From Actinomycetota bacterium (GTDB lineage: Bacteria; Actinomycetota; Geothermincolia; Fen-727; Anoxymicrobiaceae), in contig JAHJCO010000019.1 in assembly GCA_018831265.1 (NCBI GenBank), forward strand, positions 1 to 64,000: a stretch of DNA of 64,000 nt. Reading direction: 5' to 3'. Under the pieces are notes generated by a model. The model did no database searches and was not told the origin of the DNA. It saw only the letters and a list, made by a program, of their open reading frames with translations. A program made the position numbers and the translations under genes. Every line of letters starts with the position of its first letter. The stretch's first letter is position 1. This document shows positions 42,077 to 53,374 of the stretch, piece by piece.

Positions 42077-43195
42077 CTAGGTTCCCTGGGCCTTCATCAC
42101 GAACTGGAGCTCCATCTGGTTGTTGTCGGTCTTCTTTTCGAAACGTACGGGGCCCGCGACGACGTTCATGGTGTTGACCTTGTCCGTCCCGGTCGAAGGT
42201 TTGAGCTTCTCGAAGATGACGGTTGCGGTCTCCCCGGCCTTGAGCCTGGTGATCTTCTGGGTCTCCTTCTGCTGAGCTCCTCCCGAGTCGTCGATAAGCG
42301 TTATGGTCACCGGGATGTTCTGCTCCTCCTGGTTGCCCTGGTTCTCGACGGTGACCTTCACGGTGAACGTGTCGGAGAATGGCAGGACGGCTATACCGGA
42401 CTCGGTCTCGTCCACCCGCGCGGGAGAGGTGGTCAGGCCGGTCACGGCGACGCCGTGCAGCTCGTCCCCGCTCTCCTCCCCGACCAGGTCCTTGACGTAG
42501 GCCACGACCGCGGCCGAGGTCGCGTCGTCTTTGTTGGGTACGTACGCCGACGGGGTCGTCTTCTCGTAGCTGATCTTGGCGGCCTGGAGCTTCGCGTCCA
42601 GGCTGCTCCGGTAGCGCTCCAGGGCCGCGTCGCTGACCAGGAGATCCTTCATGCCCTCGGACACGTTTATGGTCGCGTTCTGCAGATCCTTGTTGTCGAG
42701 CGTGTCCAGTATCCCCGAGCGGAACTTGTCCAGCCCGGAGACCCGCATGTCCATCGAGAGCTGCAGGAGGGGCTGCAGCCTCTCGGCCTTGTCGGGTGCC
42801 ACCAGCTTGCCGGTCTCGTCGGCGGCGGCCTTGGCCGAGTCGGACATCTGGCCCAGCTTGCCCGAGATCTCCTCGCGCGTGAGGTCCACGATGTTGTCGT
42901 GCAGCTCGACGAACTGGGTGCCCGTAGCCGCCGACCGGCTGATCAGCTTGTTCGCCTCGGAGGTGTACTCGCGGAGCTTCTCGTTCTCGCGCGCCTCCCT
43001 GTTGCTGCCGCAGCCCCTTCCGAAGATCCAGCAGAACACGAGAGCTACTATAACGACGACGATGATGAGTATGGGGGCGGGGCCCTTTCGCCGTGCAGGC
43101 GCCGGTCCCGACGACCTCGTTCGTCTCGCCAGCGAGCTCTTCCTCCGGCGCCCGGAGGAGTATCTAGGTTGCCTGGGTGTCGAGTACTGAGCCAT
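42077..43195 (-). CDS. Single-helix membrane protein with extracytoplasmic domain
   Basis: About 372 residues from ATG 43195 (MAQYSTPRQPRY; weak AAGGA upstream); the frame also allows a start at 43228. A basic N-terminus and one helix (ILIIVVVIVALVFCWIFG, residues about 42-59) are followed by a helical outer region of about 180 residues. The C-terminal CARDB/Ig-like domain (VKVTVENQGNQEEQNIPVTI; LKAGETATVIFEKL) follows. Probably surface-exposed and structural. Function unknown. Confidence 0.75.
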   Translation of the reverse strand: MAQYSTPRQPRYSSGRRRKSSLARRTRSSGPAPARRKGPAPILIIVVVIVALVFCWIFGRGCGSNREARENEKLREYTSEANKLISRSAATGTQFVELHDNIVDLTREEISGKLGQMSDSAKAAADETGKLVAPDKAERLQPLLQLSMDMRVSGLDKFRSGILDTLDNKDLQNATINVSEGMKDLLVSDAALERYRSSLDAKLQAAKISYEKTTPSAYVPNKDDATSAAVVAYVKDLVGEESGDELHGVAVTGLTTSPARVDETESGIAVLPFSDTFTVKVTVENQGNQEEQNIPVTITLIDDSGGAQQKETQKITRLKAGETATVIFEKLKPSTGTDKVNTMNVVAGPVRFEKKTDNNQMELQFVMKAQGT

Positions 43196-43352
43196 ATCCT
43201 TAAAAAGCGCTCGCCTTCTGAGGTCCACCGCCCCGCGGCGGCCGCTCGGATAAGGCGAAGCGGGTTCACGCTAAATCAATTCAACCGGCAAGGCGCCAAC
43301 ACCTTGCCAGCCGTCCTTGCCCGCCTTCGAGCGGGCTCTATCTTCGATAGAG

Positions 43353-43436
43353 TGGGCGAGGAGGGACTCGAACCCTCATGCCCTTGCGAGCACAGGACCC
43401 TGAACCCTGCGTGTCTACCAATTCCACCACTCGCCC
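43353..43436 (-). tRNA. tRNA-Leu (CAG)
   Basis: 84 bases, class II. Acceptor GGGCGAG/CTCGCCC with discriminator A; anticodon stem CAGGG/TCCTG with loop TTCAGGG (normal U33, anticodon CAG); variable arm TGCTCGCAAGGGCAT; T arm GAGGG-TTCGAGT-CCCTC. CCA not encoded. Confidence 0.93.
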
Positions 43437-43456
43437 GCACTCAATCGAGCCCGCCG

Positions 43457-43933
43457 CTAGGCCGGGAGCCCGGCGACGATGTCCACGGTCTCGCCGCCGG
43501 TAGCTCGCACCAGGTCGTAAGACCTTATCTTCAGGATAGCGGTGGGCTCACCGCAGCCAGTATATACCACATCCTCCTTGAGGGTGTAGTAGTCGATGTA
43601 GGTCGGCATCTCGGTCTTGTGCGCCACCGGGGGCAGGGTGTCGGCGCGGAAGCCGGTCAGCGACGGCACGTCCCCGTCGGGCACCCTGCCCACCGACTCG
43701 CCTCCCGTCACCGCCCTCAGCTTCTCCAGGTCGACGTCCCGGTCCCCCGGGACCACGGCTACCGCGTGCCCATCGTCCACCCTGTAGACCTCTACCCTGG
43801 CCATCTGGGACGCCTCCAATCCGAGCGCCGCTGCCGCGCGCTCGAGGTTCTGAGCCTGGCCGGCGAGCTTGAAGAGCTCGTGGGGCACGTTGAGGTCCTG
43901 CAGGCGGTTATGGACGTCTATGCTGGAGAACAT
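43457..43933 (-). CDS. YbaK/ProX-type aminoacyl-tRNA deacylase
   Basis: 158 residues. AAAALGLEASQMARVEVYRV, AVAVVPGDRDVDLEKLRAVTG and a C-terminal GCGEPTAILKIRSYDLVRAT match the YbaK/EbsC fold that hydrolyses mischarged tRNA. A usual Lys after ALG..xxQxxK (here M-A-R) is replaced, so activity is uncertain. It is encoded directly downstream of tRNA-Leu on the same strand. Confidence 0.7.
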   Translation of the reverse strand: MFSSIDVHNRLQDLNVPHELFKLAGQAQNLERAAAALGLEASQMARVEVYRVDDGHAVAVVPGDRDVDLEKLRAVTGGESVGRVPDGDVPSLTGFRADTLPPVAHKTEMPTYIDYYTLKEDVVYTGCGEPTAILKIRSYDLVRATGGETVDIVAGLPA

Positions 43934-44009
43934 GGCAAGATGTTAACACGGGCGACCCGCGTCGCTGGTTCAGTTCTGTGCGTCAGCCTCTGGATGAGCC
44001 CCGGGACGC

Positions 44010-44198
44010 CTATTTCATGCCGCCCTTGCGGCCGATCTTCTGGTAGAATTCGGTGCCGTAGCGCTTCTTGGTGGTCTGACCGCCCTTCTTGCCCCCGACA
44101 CTCCCGATCTTGGAGTAGAAATCGGAGCCGTACTTCTTCTTGGTGGTCATCCCGCCCTTGCGTCCGGCCTCCGCCCTGGTCATCTTCGCTTTCGCCAC
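44010..44198 (-). CDS. Small KGG-repeat protein
   Basis: 62 residues from a GTG, with AGGAGGC upstream. Three KGG-type repeats (AGRKGGMTTKKKYG; GGKKGGQTTKKRYG; GRKGGMK) like the stress-induced KGG / Em-like proteins. Highly basic and probably disordered; in other bacteria such proteins accumulate under starvation or desiccation. Spaced from its neighbours. Confidence 0.75.
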   Translation of the reverse strand: MAKAKMTRAEAGRKGGMTTKKKYGSDFYSKIGSVGGKKGGQTTKKRYGTEFYQKIGRKGGMK

Positions 44199-44443
44199 TA
44201 AGACCGCCTCCTAGGCCGTGGTCTGGTACACCGAGTGATACAAGTTGCCGGTCAAGTACCTTGCTCCCCTACATTATGGCACGAGGCGGCTGCCACGAAA
44301 AGAGGGGAGGGTCGGCGGCCCGGCGCCCGGGACCGGAAGTCCCGGCCCGATCCAGGGGGATGGGCGGGGAACGTCCGGGTTGTTGTATAATCGGGACTTG
44401 CGCCGTGGGGTGCCGAGGTATTGGATTCAACGGAAGTGACCCC

Positions 44444-45445
44444 GTGATTCAGGACAATATAACCCCGATAGTGATAGTGATGGGTGCGTTGCTGGTGACA
44501 GCGGTGGCCCTCGTCTTCTACCTTTTCCTGCGTATCCGGCACATCGAAGGGGACTACGAGCTGCTCATCCGGGACGCGGAGGGTCACAACTTCGCCGAGA
44601 TCGTCAGCGACAACATCGCCCAGGTCGACGGGCTTACCACCGAGGTGGACGGGCTCTCAGACGCCTACGGACAGGTCCTTCGCAGGCTGGCGGGCGCGGT
44701 GCAGCACGTCGGAGTGGTCCGCTTCGACGCCTTCAGGGACATGGGTGGGATGCTCAGCTTCGCGGTTGCCCTGCTGGACGACCGCGGGAATGGACTGGTA
44801 TTCAGCTCGATCTACGGCCGGAGCGATTCGCGCACCTACGCGAAACCCATCGTCGAGCGCTCGTCCTCCTACGAGCTTTCCCCGGAGGAGAGGGAGGCTA
44901 TCCGGCTGGCCATGCAGAGCAAGGAGCTGGGGGCACTCCCCATGGAGGCCCGCGACCCCGAGCACGAGGAGCGCATGGCCAACCTCAAGCTGTTCCACGA
45001 CAGGGAGTACCTGCAGCGCTCGCCTCAGGGGCGGGAGGTGCCCGAACCCAGGCCCCGCAGGGCCAGGGAGCCGGAGCCCGAGCCGGCGGGGAGGATCGAG
45101 GAGCCCGAGGAACGGCGGGAGGCACCGCCCAGGCGCAGGCCCCGACCGGGCAGGGCCGGGCACGTGGGCCAGCCACAGGGTAGGGAGCCCGAAAAGCAGA
45201 AGGCCCCACCGGCCGAGGACCGCGGCCAGGACACCGAGGTACCGCAGGCGGGTGACCGGCTGGTATCCTGGGAGGACTTCGAGGACCTGGCCGACGAGCA
45301 ACCCGGCCGCCCGCGCGGGGAAGAGCGCCCGCCCGCCCGCCGCGTGGAGGCGGACGACGACCTGCCCCGGGAGGAGCCCAGGCGGGCCAGGGGCCTCAAC
45401 ACCCCGGTGGAGAGGTTGAGGGACCGGGAGCGGAGGGGGGAGTAA
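44444..45445 (+). CDS. DUF4446 protein with long charged C-terminal extension
   Basis: 333 residues from a GTG at 44444; the much longer open frame upstream (about 800 extra codons) covers other genes and is rejected. One helix (IVIVMGALLVTAVALVFYLF) at the N-terminus is followed by DUF4446 (VGVVRFDAFRDMGGMLSFAVAL; GRSDSRTYAKPI; LSPEEREAI, about residues 85-155). The last 160 residues are Pro/Arg/Glu-rich and disordered-looking, which is longer than usual. Its stop overlaps the prephenate dehydratase start (TAATG). A TATAAT at 44386-44391 may be its -10 box. Confidence 0.8.
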   Translation: MIQDNITPIVIVMGALLVTAVALVFYLFLRIRHIEGDYELLIRDAEGHNFAEIVSDNIAQVDGLTTEVDGLSDAYGQVLRRLAGAVQHVGVVRFDAFRDMGGMLSFAVALLDDRGNGLVFSSIYGRSDSRTYAKPIVERSSSYELSPEEREAIRLAMQSKELGALPMEARDPEHEERMANLKLFHDREYLQRSPQGREVPEPRPRRAREPEPEPAGRIEEPEERREAPPRRRPRPGRAGHVGQPQGREPEKQKAPPAEDRGQDTEVPQAGDRLVSWEDFEDLADEQPGRPRGEERPPARRVEADDDLPREEPRRARGLNTPVERLRDRERRGE

Positions 45446-46272
45446 TGGCCGGCGTGGGGTACCTCGGTCCCCGTGGCACCTTCACCCAGGAGGCCCTGGA
45501 GGCCAGCTTCTCGGGCGTCTACTCTGAGGAAATCCCTTTCCCGACCGTCCCCGACGTCCTGGGCGCCGTGCAGACCGGCCGCCTCGACGCGGGGCTGGTC
45601 CCCATCGAGAACTCCATCGAGGGAGCCGTCAACGTGACCGTCGACACGCTGGCCTTCGAGACGGACCTGGTCATCGAGGCCGAGGTCATCCGCCCGGTCC
45701 GCCACTGCCTCCTTGCCAGGCCCGGGGTGACCCGCGAGCAGGTATCCGCCGTAGTCTCACACCCGCAGGCGACCGCACAGTGCCGGGGATTCCTTGCCCG
45801 CTGGTTCAGCGGCGTCCCGGTGATCGCGGCCAACAGCACGGCGGAGGCGGCCATGGCGGTCGCGGAATCCAGCGAGCCCGAAGCGGCCATCGGCACGGCG
45901 CTTGCCGGCGAGATCTACGGCCTGGAGACGTTGGACTGCGAGCTGGAGGACTACGCCGCGAACGCCACCAGGTTCGTGCTGGTCGGCAAGCGGAAGGCGG
46001 CGCCTACGGGGCGGGACAAGACGTCCATCGTGTGCTTCATCAGGGAGAACCGCCCCGGGAGCCTGCTCGAGATACTGCAGGTCTTCGCGTCCCGCGGCAT
46101 CAACCTGACCAAGATCGAGTCGCGGCCCACCAAGAAGGTGCTGGGGGAGTACTATTTCTTCATCGACATAGAGGGGCACATAGAGGACCCGGAGGTCGCG
46201 GTCGCCATCGGCTCGCTGGTGGGGAGTCTGAGAGAGCTCAAGCTGCTCGGTTCCTACCCCGCAGCCACCTGA
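45445..46272 (+). CDS. pheA: Prephenate dehydratase
   Basis: 275 residues. GYLGPRGTFTQEAL (substrate loop), PIENSIEGAVNVTVDTL, SHPQATAQCRGFL and the catalytic NATRFVLVG are all present. A C-terminal ACT domain with GSLLEILQVFASRGINLTKIESRP senses phenylalanine. Converts prephenate to phenylpyruvate in phenylalanine synthesis. Coupled to the DUF4446 gene by a one-base overlap. Confidence 0.93.
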   Translation: MAGVGYLGPRGTFTQEALEASFSGVYSEEIPFPTVPDVLGAVQTGRLDAGLVPIENSIEGAVNVTVDTLAFETDLVIEAEVIRPVRHCLLARPGVTREQVSAVVSHPQATAQCRGFLARWFSGVPVIAANSTAEAAMAVAESSEPEAAIGTALAGEIYGLETLDCELEDYAANATRFVLVGKRKAAPTGRDKTSIVCFIRENRPGSLLEILQVFASRGINLTKIESRPTKKVLGEYYFFIDIEGHIEDPEVAVAIGSLVGSLRELKLLGSYPAAT

Positions 46273-46273
46273 G

Positions 46274-48730
<2,457 letters not shown>

Positions 48731-48738
<8 letters not shown>

Positions 48739-49024
48739 GCTCGTGCTTCCTCTTCTCCTTCGCCTCGCGGATCTCTTCCTTCAACTGGCGGTGCTTCTCC
48801 TTCAGGTTCAGCGGCGGCAGGTCGGTGATGGTCTCTGCGCCGCCGACCTCGCCTTCGGTGCAATGCGGGTGCTCCTTCATCTCCTCCAGCAGGACGGCCC
48901 TCTTCTCCTTCAGGCCCAGCCCCGAGACGTCGGAGATGCTCTCTACCACGGGCAGGTCGCCACACTCGGGACACGACTTGACCGCGTCGGCGAACTCGCT
49001 TCCGCAACTCTTACACTTCGCCAT
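48731..49024 (-). CDS. Small zinc-ribbon protein
   Basis: 97 residues. CKSCGSEFADAVKSCPECG at residues 4-22, then two similar segments (SGLGLKEKRAVLLEEMKE and PPLNLKEKHRQLKEEIRE) that look like a short helical repeat. Overlaps the ferredoxin gene by 8 bases, so it is in the same operon and is perhaps a partner or regulator. Function unknown. Confidence 0.75.
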
Positions 49025-49094
49025 CTTTCCTCCCTGGATGAATGGCCCGGGGGCGATGTCGCCCGGCGGTTCCCTCGAGAAAAGGATATCAGAC

Positions 49095-49676
49095 TCAGGC
49101 CGCCCTCGACTCCCTGGGGTACAACCAGCGGGCGAAAATGCGGGAGAGCAGCGGCATCACCGCGTAGGTCATCACCAGCACGAGCACAAGGATGCGTATC
49201 ACGATGCCCAGGTGGTCGGGCAGGTCCTTCAGCCAGACGTTTATGGTGTAGGTGTAGGATACGGAGAGGATATACAGGCCGATCACGGTTACCAGCATCA
49301 TCTTGTACCGCGCGGGGGGTCTGGTAGCGGCGATCTTCGGCAGCGAGAACCAGTACTCGAAACCGGTCACCTCCTTGAATGACGCCTTGCCCTCCTCAAA
49401 CCGCTTGGCCTCTTCCAGGAACTGTCTGCGGACGTCACATCGCTCCCACTCGCCCAGCTTCTCGTAGCTGCTGAAGTGGAGGATCGTGACGTACTGGCTG
49501 CTCTGCTCGCCACCCGGTTTTATCACGGTCATCCCTAGGTTTGGATCGACCCCGCGGGCCGCGGTCCCGAGCCGCTCGAGCCACCTCTCGTACGGCTCCC
49601 TCGCCTCCGGCCTGATCTCCCTGGTGACAGCGAGGCTCACCGGTCCCTCGATGGTGGTTGTGTCCGCGCCGGGCAT
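49095..49676 (-). CDS. Antibiotic-biosynthesis-monooxygenase-like membrane protein
   Basis: 193 residues from ATG 49676 (MPGADTTTIEGPV). Residues 10-105 form an ABM-type ferredoxin-like domain (SLAVTREIRPEAREPYERWL; YVTILHFSSYEKLGEWE). The C-terminus has two hydrophobic helices (MLVTVIGLYILSVSYTYTI and IVIRILVLVLVMTYAVMPLL). Domain order ABM-TM-TM is a known architecture of unknown function. Confidence 0.78.
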   Translation of the reverse strand: MPGADTTTIEGPVSLAVTREIRPEAREPYERWLERLGTAARGVDPNLGMTVIKPGGEQSSQYVTILHFSSYEKLGEWERCDVRRQFLEEAKRFEEGKASFKEVTGFEYWFSLPKIAATRPPARYKMMLVTVIGLYILSVSYTYTINVWLKDLPDHLGIVIRILVLVLVMTYAVMPLLSRIFARWLYPRESRAA

Positions 49677-49777
49677 CCTCGTCCCCCTTCTTCCTCCGGG
49701 CCTCTGCACCAATATAATATCCTTGCACCATCATACTTGAGCCGGGACTCCCGGAATCTAAGCTGGAGAAAACAGGC

Positions 49778-50324
49778 ATGCCAAGCGGAACAGAGTACTG
49801 GTACGACAACGACGACTTCTGGGCGACGCTGCGCCCGGTCCTCTTCAGTGACTCATGGAAGGCCAACGCGGCCGGACGCCACCTTCGACCTGGTCGTCTG
49901 TCTTTTCACGTCTCCAGGCTACTTCGAGGACCTGGAGGACGACGTGCGCGTGGTCCACAACGTCGCCCGCTCACTGAAGCCGGGAGGATCGCTGGTCGTC
50001 GACGTGATGGGGAGGGAGACGCTGAAGCGGGTCTTTCAGAGCCGCAGTTGGCGTGAAGAAGGCGGCGTGCTGCTGCTGGAGGATTCGACGGTCAGCGATG
50101 CCTGGGACCAGGTAGACAACCGGTGGATAATAATCACAGGCGACGAGAGGCGCGAAGCGGCCTTCTCCCTCCGCGTATACTCCGCGGACGAATCCTCCGA
50201 TCTGCTGACCGAAGGGGGACTGGAGGTCGGGGGGACGTACGGATGGTTCGACGGCTCGCCATACGATGAATACGCCCTCAGGCTGATTGCATTGGCGAGA
50301 AGACCAGCTCCAGCCCCGCAGTGA
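49778..50324 (+). pseudogene. Methyltransferase pseudogene (SAM-binding core deleted)
   Basis: The frame starting at 49778 encodes MPSGTEYWYDNDDFWATLRPV, the usual N-terminus of a class I methyltransferase family. After about 30 residues the homologous sequence continues in another frame (FDLVVCLFTSPGYFEDLEDD ... LKPGGSLVVDVMGRETL) to a stop at 50324. The intervening 60-70 residues with the glycine-rich SAM motif are missing. So the gene carries an internal deletion plus frameshift at about 49870. It lies 65 bases upstream of tRNA-Ser, the base of the cassette array. Confidence 0.8.
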
Positions 50325-50375
50325 TCCCGGGCGAAGAAGAGCTCCTCGCTCAACATCCCCGTTCGTTCAATCCCG

Positions 50376-50381
50376 TATAAT
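50376..50381 (+). promoter_or_regulatory. -10 box of tRNA-Ser
   Basis: TATAAT seven bases before the mature 5' end; no clear -35 box was found. Confidence 0.5.
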
Positions 50382-50388
50382 TACTCTC

Positions 50389-50480
50389 GGAGGGATGGCA
50401 GAGTGGACGATTGCGGCGGTCTTGAAAACCGTTGAGCCTCGAAAGGTGCTCCGTGGGTTCGAATCCCACTCCCTCCGCCA
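50389..50480 (+). tRNA. tRNA-Ser (TGA), anchor of the cassette array
   Basis: 92 bases with encoded CCA. Acceptor GGAGGGA/TCCCTCC, discriminator G; anticodon stem GCGGT/ACCGT around loop CTTGAAA; variable arm GAGC...GCTC; T arm GTGGG-TTCGAAT-CCCAC. From the anticodon loop to CCA this sequence recurs in six partial copies downstream on the same strand. Confidence 0.95.
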
Positions 50481-50551
50481 CGAACAAATGGCTTGCCCAT
50501 CGGCTTTTCTGCAATTTGACTCCGCTCAACACGGATCGTTCAGAGTGATGA

Positions 50552-50586
50552 CTGCAACGGTCTCTGCAAACGAGCTGCAAACCAGG
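50552..50586 (+). repeat. Candidate arm-type recombinase sites, cassette 1 left
   Basis: CTGCAACGG, CTGCAAACG and CTGCAAACC in direct repeat with 10-12 base spacing, 70 bases inside the cassette. Nearly identical to 53505-53537. Confidence 0.55.
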
Positions 50587-50626
50587 CCCAGTGAGATCGA
50601 GTATCCTTTTGACCATGGCAGAATGA

Positions 50627-52579
50627 TTGGGGACAGGCACATTGGCCATCGATAATGATGCAAGGCGCGGCTGGGACTCCGGCTTCCCCGAGTTCAGGGA
50701 TACTCCTCCCCGCCTGGTCAGGGTTCGGCTCCAGGATTTCGTCAAGGATGCAAGCGGGTCCCAGGTAAGAGCCTGGGACGAATCGATCCCCGAGCTTCAG
50801 GATGAGGTCAGGGAGGTTCTGGAGCTGGACCGGTACGCCCGGGAATACTGGGCTGTCCTGGAGTACGAGCTTCCCATGGAATCGCGGCGCATTGACGTGT
50901 TACTGCTGGCCAGGGGCGCCGTAGTGGTGCTCGAGCTAAAGGGAAAGGAGACCCCTTCTCAGGCTGACATCGACCAGGCCTCTGCCTACGCCAGGGACCT
51001 GCGGTGTTATCACACGGAATGCGCGAACCGGCCGGTGCTGGCAGTTGTAGTGCCGACACGGGCGAAGGGATACCTCGGAGAGCGCGTGGGCGTCCACATC
51101 GCGGGGCCCGATGCCCTCGATGCCCTGATCCTGGATATCGAGGTCAACCCAGACGTTCCACCCCTGTCTCCGCGCAGGTTCCTTTCCGAATCGTCTTACA
51201 GGCCGCTGCCCACCCTGGTACAGGCCGCCAGGGAGCTGTTCCATACGGGGATGATCCGACCCATACACAGGGCCAGGGCGGCGACAGACCCAGCGGTGGA
51301 CTGCATCTCGGACATCATTCACGAAGCTGCGGCAGGAAAGGAGCGACGTCTCGTACTGCTCACGGGCGTTCCCGGTTCCGGAAAGACACTGGTCGGACTG
51401 CGGATAGCCCACGCTCATTTCCTCGACGACCTGGCCGTCCCGCGCGAGAACGGAAAGGCTCCCGCTCCCGCTGTCTACCTGTCGGGGAACGGACCGCTTG
51501 TCGAAGTGCTTCAGTACGAGCTGCGCGAGGCTGGAGGGGGCGGCAAGGCCTTCGTCCGCCATGTGCGGGATTATCTGAAGAGACACACGAGGAGGGATGA
51601 CCTCATCCCATCGGAGCATGTCCTCATATTCGATGAAGCCCAGCGGGCCTTCGACGCCGACAAGGTCAGTGATACTCATAGAAACACGGTTGGATTTGTA
51701 GCCGGCAAGTCCGAACCGGAGCACTTCATCGAGTTCGCGGAGAGGATTCCCGAATGGAGCGTCGTTATCGGCCTGATCGGGGGCGGACAGGAGATACACG
51801 TCGGCGAAGAGGCGGGATTGGTGCAATGGAGACATGCGATTGAAGGTTGCGCCGATCCAGAGAACTGGGAAGTCCACGTACCCCCCGACGCGGCAGACGT
51901 GTTTGCCGGCAGCTCAATAAGAAAGGTCGTTGCACGTGAACTCTCGCTTGATACGGAGATCAGGTTTCACCTGGCCACAGACCTCCACGATTTCGTATCA
52001 GACGTGCTAGAGAAGGGATCAACAAAGAACGCCGCGGAGACCGCCAGGCTTCTCGAGCACCAGGGGTATCACCTTCGCATCACCCGCAACCTCGAGGAGG
52101 CGCAGGCGTACTTGAGGGAGCGGTATTCAGAAGATCCGGCCGCACGATTCGGGATGGTCGCTTCGTCCAAGGACAAGGACCTCGTCCAGTTCGGCATCCC
52201 CAATGACTTCCAATCGACCAAGCGGGTTAGATACGGGCCGTGGTACAGCGACCCGGAGCAAAGCGCCGCTTCCTGCAGGAGGCTCACTGACGTGGTGACT
52301 GAGTTCGGGGCGCAGGGTCTGGAGCTCGACTCTGTCCTGCTGGCCTGGGGCACCGACTTCGTGCGGACCGGCGGCGCGTGGAGCAACCGGAAAGCAAGGG
52401 GCTATCAGAGATCATCCATGGTCAAGGACCCCTTCAGGCTGCGGGTGAACGCATACAGAGTACTTATGACGAGGGGCCGCGACGCAACGGTCGTCTTCGT
52501 GCCCGCCCTCGAGGAACTGGACGAAACGTACGGATTCCTGGTGACCGCGGGCTTCAGGCCGATTGAAGCGGAATCTTAG
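50627..52579 (+). CDS. DUF2075 family ATPase with N-terminal PD-(D/E)XK-like nuclease
   Basis: 650 residues; TTG at 50627 or 50642 as start, no strong ribosome site. The residue 60-120 region has E..RRIDVLLL...VVVLELKGKE, a D-x(n)-ExK nuclease signature (Lys at about 105). Walker A GVPGSGKT lies at about 247-254, Walker B LIFDEAQRAF near 331, and later SF1-like motifs (LLAWGTDF; NAYRVLMTRGRD). DUF2075 proteins occur in defence islands as nucleic-acid-acting ATPases. It is first in cassette 1, with an HTH-MNT gene following 66 bases later. Confidence 0.8.
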   Translation: MGTGTLAIDNDARRGWDSGFPEFRDTPPRLVRVRLQDFVKDASGSQVRAWDESIPELQDEVREVLELDRYAREYWAVLEYELPMESRRIDVLLLARGAVVVLELKGKETPSQADIDQASAYARDLRCYHTECANRPVLAVVVPTRAKGYLGERVGVHIAGPDALDALILDIEVNPDVPPLSPRRFLSESSYRPLPTLVQAARELFHTGMIRPIHRARAATDPAVDCISDIIHEAAAGKERRLVLLTGVPGSGKTLVGLRIAHAHFLDDLAVPRENGKAPAPAVYLSGNGPLVEVLQYELREAGGGGKAFVRHVRDYLKRHTRRDDLIPSEHVLIFDEAQRAFDADKVSDTHRNTVGFVAGKSEPEHFIEFAERIPEWSVVIGLIGGGQEIHVGEEAGLVQWRHAIEGCADPENWEVHVPPDAADVFAGSSIRKVVARELSLDTEIRFHLATDLHDFVSDVLEKGSTKNAAETARLLEHQGYHLRITRNLEEAQAYLRERYSEDPAARFGMVASSKDKDLVQFGIPNDFQSTKRVRYGPWYSDPEQSAASCRRLTDVVTEFGAQGLELDSVLLAWGTDFVRTGGAWSNRKARGYQRSSMVKDPFRLRVNAYRVLMTRGRDATVVFVPALEELDETYGFLVTAGFRPIEAES

Positions 52580-52609
52580 TCCGACAGCTACTTTTAATGG
52601 CAATTATTA

Positions 52610-52639
52610 TTGACACATGTTAGATATTCATGCCATTAT
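52610..52639 (+). promoter_or_regulatory. Candidate promoter with start at the codon
   Basis: TTGACA (52610-52615), 18-base spacer, CATTAT (52634-52639), ending six bases before the ATG at 52646, so the transcript would be leaderless. Confidence 0.5.
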
Positions 52640-52645
52640 GGGACC

Positions 52646-53254
52646 ATGAGGTTTCATTGTCCGCTAGATGACATCTGGAACAGCAGGGTTAAGACGAGGA
52701 TCTTAAGACGGCTCTGCTCATCCCCATATGGTTACTCCGGGAGGCACCTTGCCGAGTGGATCGGGTACTCCCACACACAGACACTAGCGGCACTGACTGA
52801 CCTTGAGCGGCAGGGTCTGGTGAACAGACAGGAGGTGGGGCGGGCGCACCTGTTCACCATAAACGGGGACCACGTGATCGTATCCGAGGTCCTCATGCCC
52901 GCGTTCCGAGTGGAAAGAGAACTGCTGAATACGCTTGCGGATATGTTCTATGACCATTTCGGTCAGAAACTGCTATCCATCACCCTGTTCGGGAGTGTAG
53001 CCAGGGGGGAGGAAGACCCGGGTAGCGATGTGGACCTGCTCCTGGTGATGAAGAACGGCGTCAACCTCGAGAAGGCGGAACTGGAGACCTTCGATATCAG
53101 ATCAGAAGCCTACTCGAAGTTCGGGTGCCATGTATCAGCGATTGTTGTGACACGGAGCGAGTACGATAGGAAGGCGAAGCGCAAACAAGGCTTCTGGAGG
53201 TACATCCCGACTGAAGGGATCAGACTGGATTCCCGTAGAGAGAGGATCGGTTGA
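52646..53254 (+). CDS. HTH-fused nucleotidyltransferase (MNT)
   Basis: 202 residues from ATG 52646; ATG 52610 would overlap the promoter. The winged HTH at residues 10-75 (RILRRLCSSPYGYSGRHLAE; QTLAALTDLERQGLVNRQEV) is followed by a minimal nucleotidyltransferase with LFGSVARGEEDPGSDVDLLLV (GSxxRG...DxD active site). Such proteins act as antitoxins that AMPylate HEPN toxins, or as stand-alone regulators. No HEPN gene is in this cassette, so its partner may be the upstream DUF2075 protein (inference). A paralogue lies at 54938. Confidence 0.8.
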   Translation: MRFHCPLDDIWNSRVKTRILRRLCSSPYGYSGRHLAEWIGYSHTQTLAALTDLERQGLVNRQEVGRAHLFTINGDHVIVSEVLMPAFRVERELLNTLADMFYDHFGQKLLSITLFGSVARGEEDPGSDVDLLLVMKNGVNLEKAELETFDIRSEAYSKFGCHVSAIVVTRSEYDRKAKRKQGFWRYIPTEGIRLDSRRERIG

Positions 53255-53279
53255 CGAAGAAACTGCAAACCCGTCAGGT

Positions 53280-53374
53280 GTCAAGAGACAGGACAGCACC
53301 AGATAACACAAAGCCCTGGACAGGACAGCACAGGATAACACTAGACGGACTGGTTAACACGAACGACTTAGAGC
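53280..53374 (+). repeat. Conserved cassette right end, copy 1
   Basis: Contains GGACAGGACAGCAC twice and ends TTAACACGAACGACTTAGAG just before the tRNA fragment. Clearly homologous to 54255-54353 and 55640-55737. Confidence 0.7.

Noticed and set aside
42032..45445. A 1137-codon open frame on the plus strand
   Set aside because: Its first 800 codons run antisense to the membrane protein gene, tRNA-Leu, the YbaK gene and the KGG gene. Only the last 333 codons (DUF4446) have protein character.
53280..53374. Repeated GGACAGGACAGCAC units looked at first like a CRISPR array
   Set aside because: Units are short, unequal and unevenly spaced, with no unique spacers and no cas genes; better explained as cassette-end sequence.
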